Shown here in pieces: positions 35,836-43,177 of a DNA stretch of 64,000 nucleotides (position 1 is its first letter; each line of letters begins with the position of its first letter). The translations under genes and the position numbers were made by a program. Origin of the DNA: Actinomycetota bacterium (GTDB taxonomy: Bacteria > Actinomycetota > Geothermincolia > Geothermincolales > RBG-13-55-18); contig JASEFK010000012.1 in NCBI GenBank assembly GCA_030019255.1, forward strand, positions 17,749 through 81,748. Direction: 5' to 3'. A model generated the notes under the pieces. The model was not told the origin of the DNA. It worked only from the letters and a program-made list of their open reading frames with translations, and made no database searches.

Positions 35836-36252
35836 ATGGCCGAGAGAGAGAGGTATCCTCGCTGGGACGAGGTCAGGTTCGCCCACCGGAGCGAACAGGA
35901 ATTCGCCAGGCTGCTGGATTTCTACGACATAAAATGGCTCTACGAGCCGGTAAGCTTCGACATCGCCTGGGACAAGAAGGGTAACCCAGTCTCCAAGTTC
36001 ACCCCCGACTTCTACCTTCCGGAGTTCGACCTCTACATAGAGATCACCACCATGAACCAGAAGCTGGTGACGAAGAAAAACCGCAAGATACGGAGGTTGA
36101 TGGAGCTCTACCCCGAGGTGAAGTGCAAGATACTGTACCGGAAGGACTTCGAGCATCTGCTCTTCAAGTATCACATCAACCTGGGCGGTGTCGAGGGAGA
36201 GGAGGAGGAGGACGCTATCCCCGAGGAGCGCCCCCCGGAGGACGGGCCGTGA
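35836..36252 (+). CDS. Putative PD-(D/E)XK-fold protein of unknown function
   Basis: The 138-residue protein has HRSEQEFARLL, KFTPDFYLPEFDLYIEIT and a basic helix KKNRKIRRL, then CKILYRKDF. The E..PD..ExI arrangement resembles small PD-(D/E)XK nucleases, but the lysine of ExK is replaced by Thr (EIT), so nuclease activity is uncertain. I chose ATG 35836, preceded by GGAGGAG; a GTG at 35788 is an alternative. Its last 38 bases overlap the convergent regulator gene on the opposite strand. Confidence 0.6.
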   Translation: MAERERYPRWDEVRFAHRSEQEFARLLDFYDIKWLYEPVSFDIAWDKKGNPVSKFTPDFYLPEFDLYIEITTMNQKLVTKKNRKIRRLMELYPEVKCKILYRKDFEHLLFKYHINLGGVEGEEEEDAIPEERPPEDGP

Positions 36253-36913
36253 ACGCGCAGCCTTCCTCGCGGTTCAGACGCCATTCCCCGGCTAGACCGA
36301 TGCGTCCCTCCTCCAGGGCGGCGTGAACGTCACATACCAGTTCCCCCACCGTTCGGGGCAGCTCCCCGAAGGGACAGCTTAGAAATACCGTCTTCACGCA
36401 GCCTTCCTCCGTGACCCGGGTACGCCTCCTCAGGCCCCTGCTTCCCAGGTCCTCGTCCCAGGCGCCCGCCAAGGACCGCGCGTCCTGCCCCCGCACGCGC
36501 AGCAGGGGAGAGGCCTCTGCCGCAGCCTCCATGCGGCCACGATGCCGGGCCTCCTCCAGGACCGCGAGACGGGAACGGCTGCTCATCCGGGACACCGCTC
36601 CAGCCAGGATCTCCGCCAGCAGCCGGTACTGACGGGGTGGAAAATGGAGCTCGTCTCCGCCCTCATCCACCTGGTAATGGTATGCGGGCCTGCCGCCCAG
36701 GTCCCCGCGGCGGCGTATGACGCGCACCAGCCCGCTCCCGGCTAGCTTCTCCAGGTGGATCCGGGCCGCGTTCACGTGCAGCCCGAAGTGCTCCGCCACC
36801 TGGCGCGCGGAGAGGGGAGAGTCGCTCTCCCGAAGGTATTCGAATATCCGCCGGCGGGTGGAATCCGCCATGGCCGCGGACAGCTGACCCAGCCTCTCCC
36901 CGTAGTCGAGCAT
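36215..36913 (-). CDS. ArsR/DeoR-like regulator with SufR-type cysteine domain
   Basis: The 232-residue protein has an N-terminal winged helix (residues 10-75: ADSTRRRIFEYLRES, SARQVAEHFGLHVNAARIHL) of the COG2345 type. Its C-terminal domain has four cysteines at 172, 180, 194 and 219, in the CPF...VC...C context that in SufR-like regulators binds an Fe-S cluster. This suggests a redox- or Fe-S-responsive repressor; the cofactor is an inference. The ATG at 36913 has AGAGG upstream, whereas an earlier ATG at 36946 has none. It is divergent from the zinc-ribbon gene at 37004, and the AT-rich palindrome between them is a probable operator. Confidence 0.8.
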   Translation of the reverse strand: MLDYGERLGQLSAAMADSTRRRIFEYLRESDSPLSARQVAEHFGLHVNAARIHLEKLAGSGLVRVIRRRGDLGGRPAYHYQVDEGGDELHFPPRQYRLLAEILAGAVSRMSSRSRLAVLEEARHRGRMEAAAEASPLLRVRGQDARSLAGAWDEDLGSRGLRRRTRVTEEGCVKTVFLSCPFGELPRTVGELVCDVHAALEEGRIGLAGEWRLNREEGCAFTARPPGGAPRG

Positions 36914-36960
36914 CTTTCCTCTTTTCTTCCCGCTTCTTGACAGCATAATTATATCATTGT

Positions 36961-36990
36961 ATATAAATACAGTATATATAGTATTTATAT
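36961..36990. promoter_or_regulatory. Palindromic operator between divergent genes
   Basis: ATATAAATAC (36961-36970) and GTATTTATAT (36981-36990) form a perfect 10-bp inverted repeat with a 10-bp spacer AGTATATATA. The spacing puts the arms on one face of the helix. It lies in a sharply AT-rich 50-bp island between the SufR-like regulator and the 37004 gene, abutting the latter's SD, so a bound dimer would block both directions. Confidence 0.7.
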
Positions 36991-37003
36991 TAAGGAGGGG
37001 AAA

Positions 37004-37300
37004 ATGCTGAGAGTTAAGTCTCGGTGCTGGAGGTGCGGGGAAATCACCCTGGCCCTTGAGGACATCATGCTGGTGGAGCACGGGGACGGGGACGGCATCT
37101 TCTATTCCTTCTTCTGTCCCACCTGCGGGGACGTACAGGCCTATCCCGCGGATCCCCGTTTCGTGGATTTCATGCACATGAACGGGTTTCAGTCCATACT
37201 GCTCCCCGAGCCCATCGAGTGCAAGCGGGAGGCGGCCTCACCCCCGCTGACCTGGGACGACCTCCTGGACCTGCACCTGCAGCTGGAGAGTGATTCATGA
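37004..37300 (+). CDS. CxxC zinc-ribbon protein of unknown function
   Basis: The 98-residue protein has CWRCG (residues 7-11) and FCPTCG (about 38-43), a compact zinc-ribbon pair, followed by an acidic helical tail. No catalytic domain is recognisable. Strong SD AAGGAGGGG precedes the ATG. Its divergent pairing with a cysteine-containing repressor and the following DUF1858 gene suggests a redox-related small operon. It could equally be a DNA- or protein-binding adaptor. Confidence 0.75.
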   Translation: MLRVKSRCWRCGEITLALEDIMLVEHGDGDGIFYSFFCPTCGDVQAYPADPRFVDFMHMNGFQSILLPEPIECKREAASPPLTWDDLLDLHLQLESDS

Positions 37301-37394
37301 CCGGCATCATACCGCCGCTCGAAAACGGTCTGGCGGAAAAGGTGCGTCTGCGGGTAAACTAATGCCAGGAGTTACGACCAAGGAGGTAGGGGAA

Positions 37395-37604
37395 ATGACC
37401 ATCGACAAGCACATGACCATACAGGAAGTGGTGGAGAAGAACCCGGAAACCATCCGGGTCTTCCTCGAGCACGGCCTGCACTGCATCGGCTGTGCCGTGG
37501 CCCGCTTCGAGAACATCGAGCAGGGAGCCCTGGCCCACGGCATAGACGTAGACGCCCTCATCCGGGACCTCAACGCCAAGGTCGCGGAGAAGAACCAACA
37601 GTAA
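37395..37604 (+). CDS. DUF1858 redox-disulfide domain protein
   Basis: The 69-residue protein matches the DUF1858 / hybrid-cluster-associated redox disulfide family: MTIQEVVEKNPETIRVF followed by HGLHCIGCAVARFENIE with the CxxC pair, and a C-terminal ALIRDLNAK. These small proteins occur in anaerobes with Fe-S and nitric-oxide stress genes; the CxxC may act in thiol exchange. The start at 37395 has a perfect AGGAGG (37381-37386). It ends just before a strong terminator, closing the short operon. Confidence 0.9.
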   Translation: MTIDKHMTIQEVVEKNPETIRVFLEHGLHCIGCAVARFENIEQGALAHGIDVDALIRDLNAKVAEKNQQ

Positions 37605-37625
37605 GGACACCTTCAGGTGGACGCC

Positions 37626-37654
37626 GCCTCCGGCTCACGCCGGAGGCTTTTTCT
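37626..37654 (+). terminator. Rho-independent terminator after the DUF1858 gene
   Basis: GCCTCCGGC (37626-37634), loop TCAC, GCCGGAGGC (37639-37647), then TTTTTCT. A 9-bp perfect GC stem. The rest of the spacer to 38050 has no supported gene. Confidence 0.93.
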
Positions 37655-38050
37655 TAAATGCTGAACCCCGCGCCGGGCCTTCCAATACCTCAATCTTACC
37701 CTGGGCGGTCTCCCGAAAGCGTCTCTCAAGAGGCGGGCCTTTAAAATCCCTGGGCACCTCGGCATGTAATGGCGGCCCTCAACGGGACTCTCGTCGACGT
37801 CAGCCTCTGCCCCGCGCTCGAGAACGCACATCGACCTTCCGGCACCCTTCATTAATACCAACGGCCTATGCGTAGCGTCCCCAGAAGTCACGAGAAAGTA
37901 GATGAGCGCAAAATCTTGCCCGCAATACCGGATACCCTGCGATTTTCGCTTCCCCTTCGCGAGCAGGTTAGGGGAGAACGGAAAGCGACAGGGACGGAGG
38001 CGGAACGCCTCCCGGGTTCGAGGGAGCAGGGGAGAGAGGTGAGGTGGAAG

Positions 38051-38605
38051 ATGAGGTTAACGTTGAGCAAGCTGTTGTCCTGGGCACTGGAGACGGCGGT
38101 CATGGGTCTGGTGGCCTTGGCACTGGCGGCCAATTTCCTGATCATCGCCCAGGGGCTTTTCTCCCCCTTGAACATAGTGCAGGGAAACTCCATGTCTCCA
38201 TACATCGAGGACCGCGACGCCGTGCTGGCGATGCCCGTCGATCCGGAGGAGATCAGACGGGGGGACGTGGTGATATTCCCCGACCCTGAGCAGGAAGATT
38301 ATAGTATCGTCCACCGCGTCGTATCCCTGGAGGAAAGGGAAGGCCGCCTTTACGCCATCACCAAGGGGGACGCCAACCCGGTGCCCGATCCCCAGCCGGT
38401 GCCGGTAAACCGCATCTCCGGAAAGGTGAGATTGGTGATACCCATGGGCGGCGCCTTCCTGGAATTCCTCCGCTCTCCTCGGGGGTTCCTTCTTTGCGTG
38501 ATCATGCTCTTCGCCGTCCTCCTGCTCTACCTACTGGTCCAGAGATACAAGGAGAAGGTGGGGGAGGGCGGGAGCTTCCTGCTCTTTCCCATCTTGAAGG
38601 CATAA
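38051..38605 (+). CDS. Signal peptidase I, ER/SipW type (Ser-His)
   Basis: The 184-residue protein has an N-terminal membrane helix (about 12-38), the catalytic serine in GNSMSPYI, RRGDVVIF, and IVHRVVSL, where bacterial type I peptidases have the general-base lysine. A histidine there is the mark of the ER/archaeal/SipW branch. ITKGDANPVPD matches the later conserved box. A second hydrophobic helix (about 145-165) anchors the C-terminus, as in SipW. These enzymes often process special substrates such as biofilm-matrix proteins; no substrate gene is adjacent. The start at 38051 follows GAGGTGG; the frame is open upstream to 37868. Confidence 0.88.
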   Translation: MRLTLSKLLSWALETAVMGLVALALAANFLIIAQGLFSPLNIVQGNSMSPYIEDRDAVLAMPVDPEEIRRGDVVIFPDPEQEDYSIVHRVVSLEEREGRLYAITKGDANPVPDPQPVPVNRISGKVRLVIPMGGAFLEFLRSPRGFLLCVIMLFAVLLLYLLVQRYKEKVGEGGSFLLFPILKA

Positions 38606-38884
38606 CCCTGAAAGCGGGCAGGCAGTCTCGGACCCGCTGCCTCCAGTGGTCCGTCGATATACCGTCGCTCAAACCAACTGGACAACGGACGCACGCTTCC
38701 TTGCCTTTCCACGTTCCACGAAGCCCCTGCATGCGCTCGGAACTCGCTTCTCATCAATTGAAGTCTTGGAAACCGGGCAGGAAGCGGGGATGGATCACGG
38801 CACCCGAAAGCTTCAGGACTCGTTCAACCTATCCTCAGGGGCCGAGGCAACAGCCCTCCTTTTTCTTCCACGGTAAGGGACGGG

Positions 38885-39064
38885 ATGCCGAAGGCCGATG
38901 ACTTAAGGGAGCGGAAGGAGGGGAATGAGGATACGGTCGTCGACGGCACGAATGGCACGGAACGGGGGCTCCTGCTGGTAAGCCACCGGGGAGGCGGGGG
39001 ATTCGGCCCGGAGAACACTCAAGAGGCGCTGCGCGCGGCGCTGGACTTCGGGGTGGGCAAGTGA
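38885..39064 (+). pseudogene. Truncated duplicate of the glycerophosphodiesterase 5' end
   Basis: A 59-codon frame whose second half (LLLVSHRGGGGFGPENT..ALRAALDFGV) copies residues about 18-45 of the following gene. The DNA at 38972-39056 matches 39131-39215 at 81 of 85 positions, in the same orientation, 159 bases apart. The frame stops right after the copied segment, so it lacks the catalytic barrel and cannot be active. The first 29 codons are unrelated. Confidence 0.8.
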
Positions 39065-39082
39065 GAAGGTTAAGAGGCGGGG

Positions 39083-39850
39083 ATGAAGATCGAGATTGAC
39101 CTGGGAGTGCGGCGGGAGGAACGCGATTTCCTGCTGGTAAGCCACCGGGGAGGCGGGGGATTCGGCCCGGAGAACACCCTGGAGGCGCTGCGTGCGGCGC
39201 TGGACTTCGGGGTGGAGATGGTGGAGACCGACGTGCGCATGACCAGGGAGGGCGTTCCCGTTATCCACCACGGGCCCTTCCTGGGATTGCGCCTTATCAG
39301 CCGCATGTCCGCAGCCGAACTGAGGGACGCTGCCCCGGAGGTACCCACCCTGCGGGAGTACCTCGAGGTGGCCGCGGGCCGTATCTCCCTGAACCTGGAA
39401 ATCAAGAGGTGCGACCCAGACGTCCTGGCCGAGATGCTCCGCGAATTCCTTTTCCCGGACCCTCCCCTGGTGAGTTCCTTCGATGCCGCTTTCCTCTCCG
39501 CCTTCCGCCGCACGGGATACCGGGCCCCGCTGGGGCTTCTGGACCAATACGAGCCGGTGAAGGATCGCCTGTTCAGGAAGGCACGAGAATGTGGGGCGTC
39601 GGTCATCCTCCCCCTTTACCTGGGGGTGGACCGGGAACTGGTGACCGCGGCGCAACGGGAAGGCCTGCGGGTCATAACCTGGACGGTTAACACCACCTCC
39701 GCCCTTCGGTCTCTGCTCGAGTGGGGGGTGGACGGGGTCATAACCGACGACTATTCCAAGCTGCGGTCCTTCCTGGAAGAGAAATTCAGTGCCGTCAGGG
39801 TTCCGTTCCCGACGATAAGAGCTTCCCTTGAGGGGCTGGAGTCCTCCTAG
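39083..39850 (+). CDS. Glycerophosphodiester phosphodiesterase
   Basis: GDPD enzymes hydrolyse glycerophosphodiesters to glycerol-3-phosphate and an alcohol. The 255-residue TIM barrel has SHRGGGGFGPENT (first catalytic His), ALDFGVEMVETDVRMT (metal-binding Glu/Asp) and VPVIHHG, where the common HD is HG but the second catalytic His is kept. Later segments are NLEIK, SSFDAAFLSAFR, RVITWTVN and GVDGVITD. No signal peptide is seen, so it is probably cytoplasmic. The start ATG at 39083 lies in GGCGGGGATG. A partial duplicate of its 5' region precedes it. Confidence 0.9.
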   Translation: MKIEIDLGVRREERDFLLVSHRGGGGFGPENTLEALRAALDFGVEMVETDVRMTREGVPVIHHGPFLGLRLISRMSAAELRDAAPEVPTLREYLEVAAGRISLNLEIKRCDPDVLAEMLREFLFPDPPLVSSFDAAFLSAFRRTGYRAPLGLLDQYEPVKDRLFRKARECGASVILPLYLGVDRELVTAAQREGLRVITWTVNTTSALRSLLEWGVDGVITDDYSKLRSFLEEKFSAVRVPFPTIRASLEGLESS

Positions 39851-40061
39851 GGTTGAGCCTCCGAAGAGAACTGAGAAGCTCACCGGCAGGGCATTTGCCG
39901 GGAAGGGGAATGGTGTATTTCTCCCGTTAAAGGTGGAAGCAGCCGACCGGGGTGGCCAGCTGCTTTCCGGGTGGGGCGTTGGACTCTCCGTCCTGTGTCC
40001 ATTTTCGGGCAACCGAAAGGGTCTTTGGAATCGACCAATGGTATTAAAAAGGGGCGCGATA

Positions 40062-40100
40062 TACCAGTAAATGGTAAATTTGGTAGTATAGCTTACCAAA
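40062..40100. promoter_or_regulatory. TACCA/TGGTA inverted-repeat cluster (candidate operator)
   Basis: TACCA-GTAAA-TGGTA (40062-40076) is followed by TTTGGTA-N8-TACCAAA (40079-40085 with 40094-40100). The four half-sites lie in an AT-rich stretch within a 734-bp gene-free spacer (39851-40584) upstream of the acyl-CoA ligase. Two nested dyads of this size suit a TetR-family dimer; the TetR gene at 50341 is a candidate partner. Confidence 0.45.
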
Positions 40101-40490
40101 ATTAAAATCAACGGTTTCAAGGGTGGTCCGGGGAGCCCTTTTCCGTTAACATATAGACAACGCACAAACGCGAAGCGGTTTACGAGAAAGGGTAGATGCA
40201 CGGCGGTCGGCGGATCGACGACACGGGACCGGTACTCCCACATATACATGCATGACCCTCGCTCCTATGAGGCGAGGATCCGCTGGGAAAAGCGGTGGTT
40301 TCGTACGAAAGCACGTCCGGTCGACGGTTTAACCTCACTCCGGGGAGGGGAGGGAGCCTGCGTACCTGTTCCATTCCGGCGCCGTCCTTGCCAAACGGCG
40401 GTTTGCCTTGGAGGCCCGCATTATACAGGTCCTGGCAATCCACTTCCGGCGAGCCGGCAACCAGGAACGGGGCATGCCCGGAGCCCGGAC

Positions 40491-40518
40491 GTAAACCGGA
40501 CGATGTAAACCGGACGAT
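40491..40518. repeat. Perfect 14-bp tandem repeat
   Basis: GTAAACCGGACGAT occurs twice head to tail (40491-40504 and 40505-40518), about 67 bases before the acyl-CoA ligase start. Confidence 0.9.
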
Positions 40519-40584
40519 GAGATCTCAGGTCGGGGGATGCAAACCCCTGCCGCAGGGTCACGAGAGAGGAGAAAGGGGGAGGTC

Positions 40585-42318
40585 ATGGAAAAGAACTTCA
40601 AATGCTGGCCTAAGGGAGTGCCCAGAAACCTTTCCTACCCGGAGGTTCCCGTGTTCCAGATCCTGCGCTCGGCAGCCGCGCAGTGGCCCTGGCGCAACGC
40701 CATCATCTTCGGGGGCATGGAGATAACCTACCAGGAGCTGGACAACCTCTCCGACCGCTTCGCCTGTGCTCTGGCCTCCCTGGGGGTGAAGAAAGGGGAC
40801 CGGGTGGGCATCCACCTCCCCAACTGCCCCCAGTTTGCCATCGCCTATTTCGGCCTGCTCAAGGCAGGGGCTATCTTCGTGCCCATGAGCCCCCTCCTGG
40901 CGGAGCGGGAGATCGAGTTCCAGCTCAACGACGCCGGGGTGGAGACCTTCATCGGCCTGGACCTCCTGTACGGGGCTCCGCAACAGGTCATCCCACGCAG
41001 CCCGGTCAAGAGGGTAATTATGGTCAGCCTGGCGGACTGCTATCCGCCGGTATCCGCCCCGGCCAAGCTCCTGCAGAGGCAGCCCACTCCTGAAGGCACC
41101 ATCGACTTTTCGGCCCTACTCACGGAACATCCCCCAGAGCCACCCCAGGTGGAGTTCGATGTCCGGGAGGACCTGGCACACATCGCCTACACCGGGGGCA
41201 CCACCGGCACCCCCAAGGGGGTGATGATCACCCACTACAACGCGGTGGTCAACTGCTGCCAGTACGCCTACTGGTTCGGCGGCGGGGACGTGGACTACCG
41301 GGATGGAAAATTCATGGTCAAACGCCTGGAGGGGGACCGCGAGGAGGACCATCCCACCCGGCAGGGGACGGAGATCTCCCTCATCGTGGTCCCCTGGTTC
41401 CACGCCATGGGGGTCATCGGCTACCTGACCATGCAGATGATCGGCGGGAACACCCTGGTGGTCTTCCCGCGCTTCGACCCCACCGAGTACCTGCAGGCCA
41501 TCAACAAGTACCGGGCCACGGTCTTCGGCGGAGCGCCCCAGCTCTTCGTGCAGCTGGTGGAGAACCCCCTCTTCCGGGAGCTGGACCTCTCGGAGATCAA
41601 GCTGGTGGCCTCCGGCGCCGCTCCCATACCCAGGCACCTCCTCGAGACCATGCAGGAGAAGATACCCGGGGTGGTATGCGAGGCCTACGGTCTCTCGGAA
41701 TGCACCATGGGGTGCGCCGCCAACCCGCCCAGCCGGGAGGGCTTCCGGCTGGGGTCGGTGGGACTTCCCATGCAGGACACGGAGATAAAGATCGTGGACC
41801 CCGAGACGGGGGAGAAGGAGATGCCGGTGGGGGAGATAGGGGAGATATGCGTGAAAGGCCCCCAGGTCATGAAGGGCTATTGGAACAAGCCCGAGGAGAC
41901 GGCCAACGTCCTGCGGGACGGCTGGCTGTATACCGGGGACATCGGGAAGTTCGACCAGGACGGCTACCTGTACATCGTGGACCGCAAGAAGGACATGCTC
42001 ATCTACAAGGGGTACAACGTCTACCCCAGGGACCTGGAGGAGGTCCTGAACTCCCACCCCGCCGTGGCCCAGTCGGCGGTGGTTGGGAAGTACCACGAGC
42101 GCTACGGGGACGTCCCCATCGCCTTCGTGGAGCTGGTTCCGGGAGGGCAGGCCACGGAGGAGGAGCTCCTCGAGTACGCCAACCAGAGGCTGGCCAAGTA
42201 CAAGAAGATACGCAAGGTTCTTATCGTAGAAACCTTGCCCGCCAGCGCAGCGGGGAAGATCCTGCGCAGGGAACTAAGAGATCAGGCCCAATCCATAGAG
42301 CTGGATCTGGGGGATTAA
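40585..42318 (+). CDS. AMP-forming long-chain acyl-CoA ligase
   Basis: The 577-residue adenylate-forming enzyme activates a carboxylic acid to acyl-AMP and then acyl-CoA. It has the P-loop YTGGTTGTPKGVMITH, the Tyr-containing YGLSECTMG, the hinge segment TGDIGKFDQDGYLYIVDRKKDM, IYKGYNVYPRDLEEVL, and the C-terminal catalytic lysine in AGKILRREL. Fatty-acid specificity is inferred from overall resemblance to FadD-like ligases and from its place near a beta-oxidation-type cluster. The ATG at 40585 follows GGGGGAGGTC. It converges on the - strand cluster that begins at 42609. Confidence 0.92.
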   Translation: MEKNFKCWPKGVPRNLSYPEVPVFQILRSAAAQWPWRNAIIFGGMEITYQELDNLSDRFACALASLGVKKGDRVGIHLPNCPQFAIAYFGLLKAGAIFVPMSPLLAEREIEFQLNDAGVETFIGLDLLYGAPQQVIPRSPVKRVIMVSLADCYPPVSAPAKLLQRQPTPEGTIDFSALLTEHPPEPPQVEFDVREDLAHIAYTGGTTGTPKGVMITHYNAVVNCCQYAYWFGGGDVDYRDGKFMVKRLEGDREEDHPTRQGTEISLIVVPWFHAMGVIGYLTMQMIGGNTLVVFPRFDPTEYLQAINKYRATVFGGAPQLFVQLVENPLFRELDLSEIKLVASGAAPIPRHLLETMQEKIPGVVCEAYGLSECTMGCAANPPSREGFRLGSVGLPMQDTEIKIVDPETGEKEMPVGEIGEICVKGPQVMKGYWNKPEETANVLRDGWLYTGDIGKFDQDGYLYIVDRKKDMLIYKGYNVYPRDLEEVLNSHPAVAQSAVVGKYHERYGDVPIAFVELVPGGQATEEELLEYANQRLAKYKKIRKVLIVETLPASAAGKILRRELRDQAQSIELDLGD

Positions 42319-42391
42319 ATTAAATCAACTTTACATAAGATATATTATCGGCGCTTTTCCGAACTCATGTCTATCCGCCGACCACGGGGTT

Positions 42392-42515
42392 ATTCATGTT
42401 CTAACCGGCATTCATGTGTTAACCGGGAGCGGAGGTTATCCCTTTCCCGCAAATGGGACAGAATTAATGGCGTATAAATCGGAACAGCATCATCCTCCGG
42501 GAACAGTATCATCCT
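42392..42515. repeat. Two short imperfect tandem repeats in the convergent spacer
   Basis: ATTCATGTTCTAACCGG (42392-42408) recurs as ATTCATGTGTTAACCGG (42410-42426), and GGAACAGCATCATCCT (42481-42496) recurs as GGAACAGTATCATCCT (42500-42515). The rest of 42319-42608 is AT-rich and has no gene; no clear terminator is seen between the convergent genes. Confidence 0.8.
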
Positions 42516-42608
42516 AACATCCTAATGCAATCACCAGGAATCGGCCGATCACAGGGTGTACTCGCGCCATTCCGTCACTTTCCGGTCACCTTGTCAGGGT
42601 CTGACCCC

Positions 42609-43025
42609 TCATGCGGGGCGGAAGGCAAGGTAGGTGCGAGCGGCTTCCCCCTCTCCGCTGCGCAAGAAGACGGCCTTGACAGGCATGCCGATCTTTATGG
42701 ATTCCGGCTTGCGGGCATCCACGCCCTCGATGCGGGCCACCACTCGCGGTCCCTCGGAAAGGGTCACCACCCCCGTGCAGTAGGGGTTGTCCCGGCCGTA
42801 TCCCTCCCGCGCCATGTAAGGTGGGACCACGAAGATGCAGGTGAAGGTGGTGAGTTCCCCCTCCCCCTTCAGCTCCTGCCACTCCATGTCCGAACCGAAG
42901 CATTCCTCGCAGAAGTGGCGCGGTGGATGGTATATCTTCCCGCACGCGCGGCACCGGGAGCCCATGAGCTTGCCTTCCTCGATGAACTTGCGGTAGGAGA
43001 TGTCGCTGATCGGCCTCTCTTCCAT
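42609..43025 (-). CDS. DUF35 zinc-ribbon/OB-fold protein, thiolase partner
   Basis: The 138-residue protein has the N-terminal rubredoxin-like zinc ribbon CRACG...CEEC (about residues 24-43) and a C-terminal OB-fold (ELTTFTCIFV, GYGRDNPYCTGVVTL, VDAR..IKIGMPVKAVF). DUF35 proteins bind thiolases, in archaea channelling acyl-CoA between acetoacetyl-CoA thiolase and HMG-CoA synthase. The neighbouring thiolase upstream in the same direction supports that role. GGAGGTAGGG precedes the ATG. It is the last gene of the - strand acyl-CoA cluster. Confidence 0.92.
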   Translation of the reverse strand: MEERPISDISYRKFIEEGKLMGSRCRACGKIYHPPRHFCEECFGSDMEWQELKGEGELTTFTCIFVVPPYMAREGYGRDNPYCTGVVTLSEGPRVVARIEGVDARKPESIKIGMPVKAVFLRSGEGEAARTYLAFRPA

Positions 43026-43177
43026 GACCCTACCTCCTCTCCATGACGGTGAGATCCCTGGGCGACACCAGGCCCCGTGATATCGACCCGCTGCTTATCT
43101 GCCCCGGAGACCACTCCCTGAGGGTGAGATTCCGAGATGGAACCAGGTGAGGGCGAAAAGATGCAGTCTTCACGGAC

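Noticed and set aside
38903..40249. 448-codon open frame on the - strand
   Set aside because: It is antisense to the glycerophosphodiesterase and its duplicated stub; the repeated protein segments merely mirror the DNA duplication.
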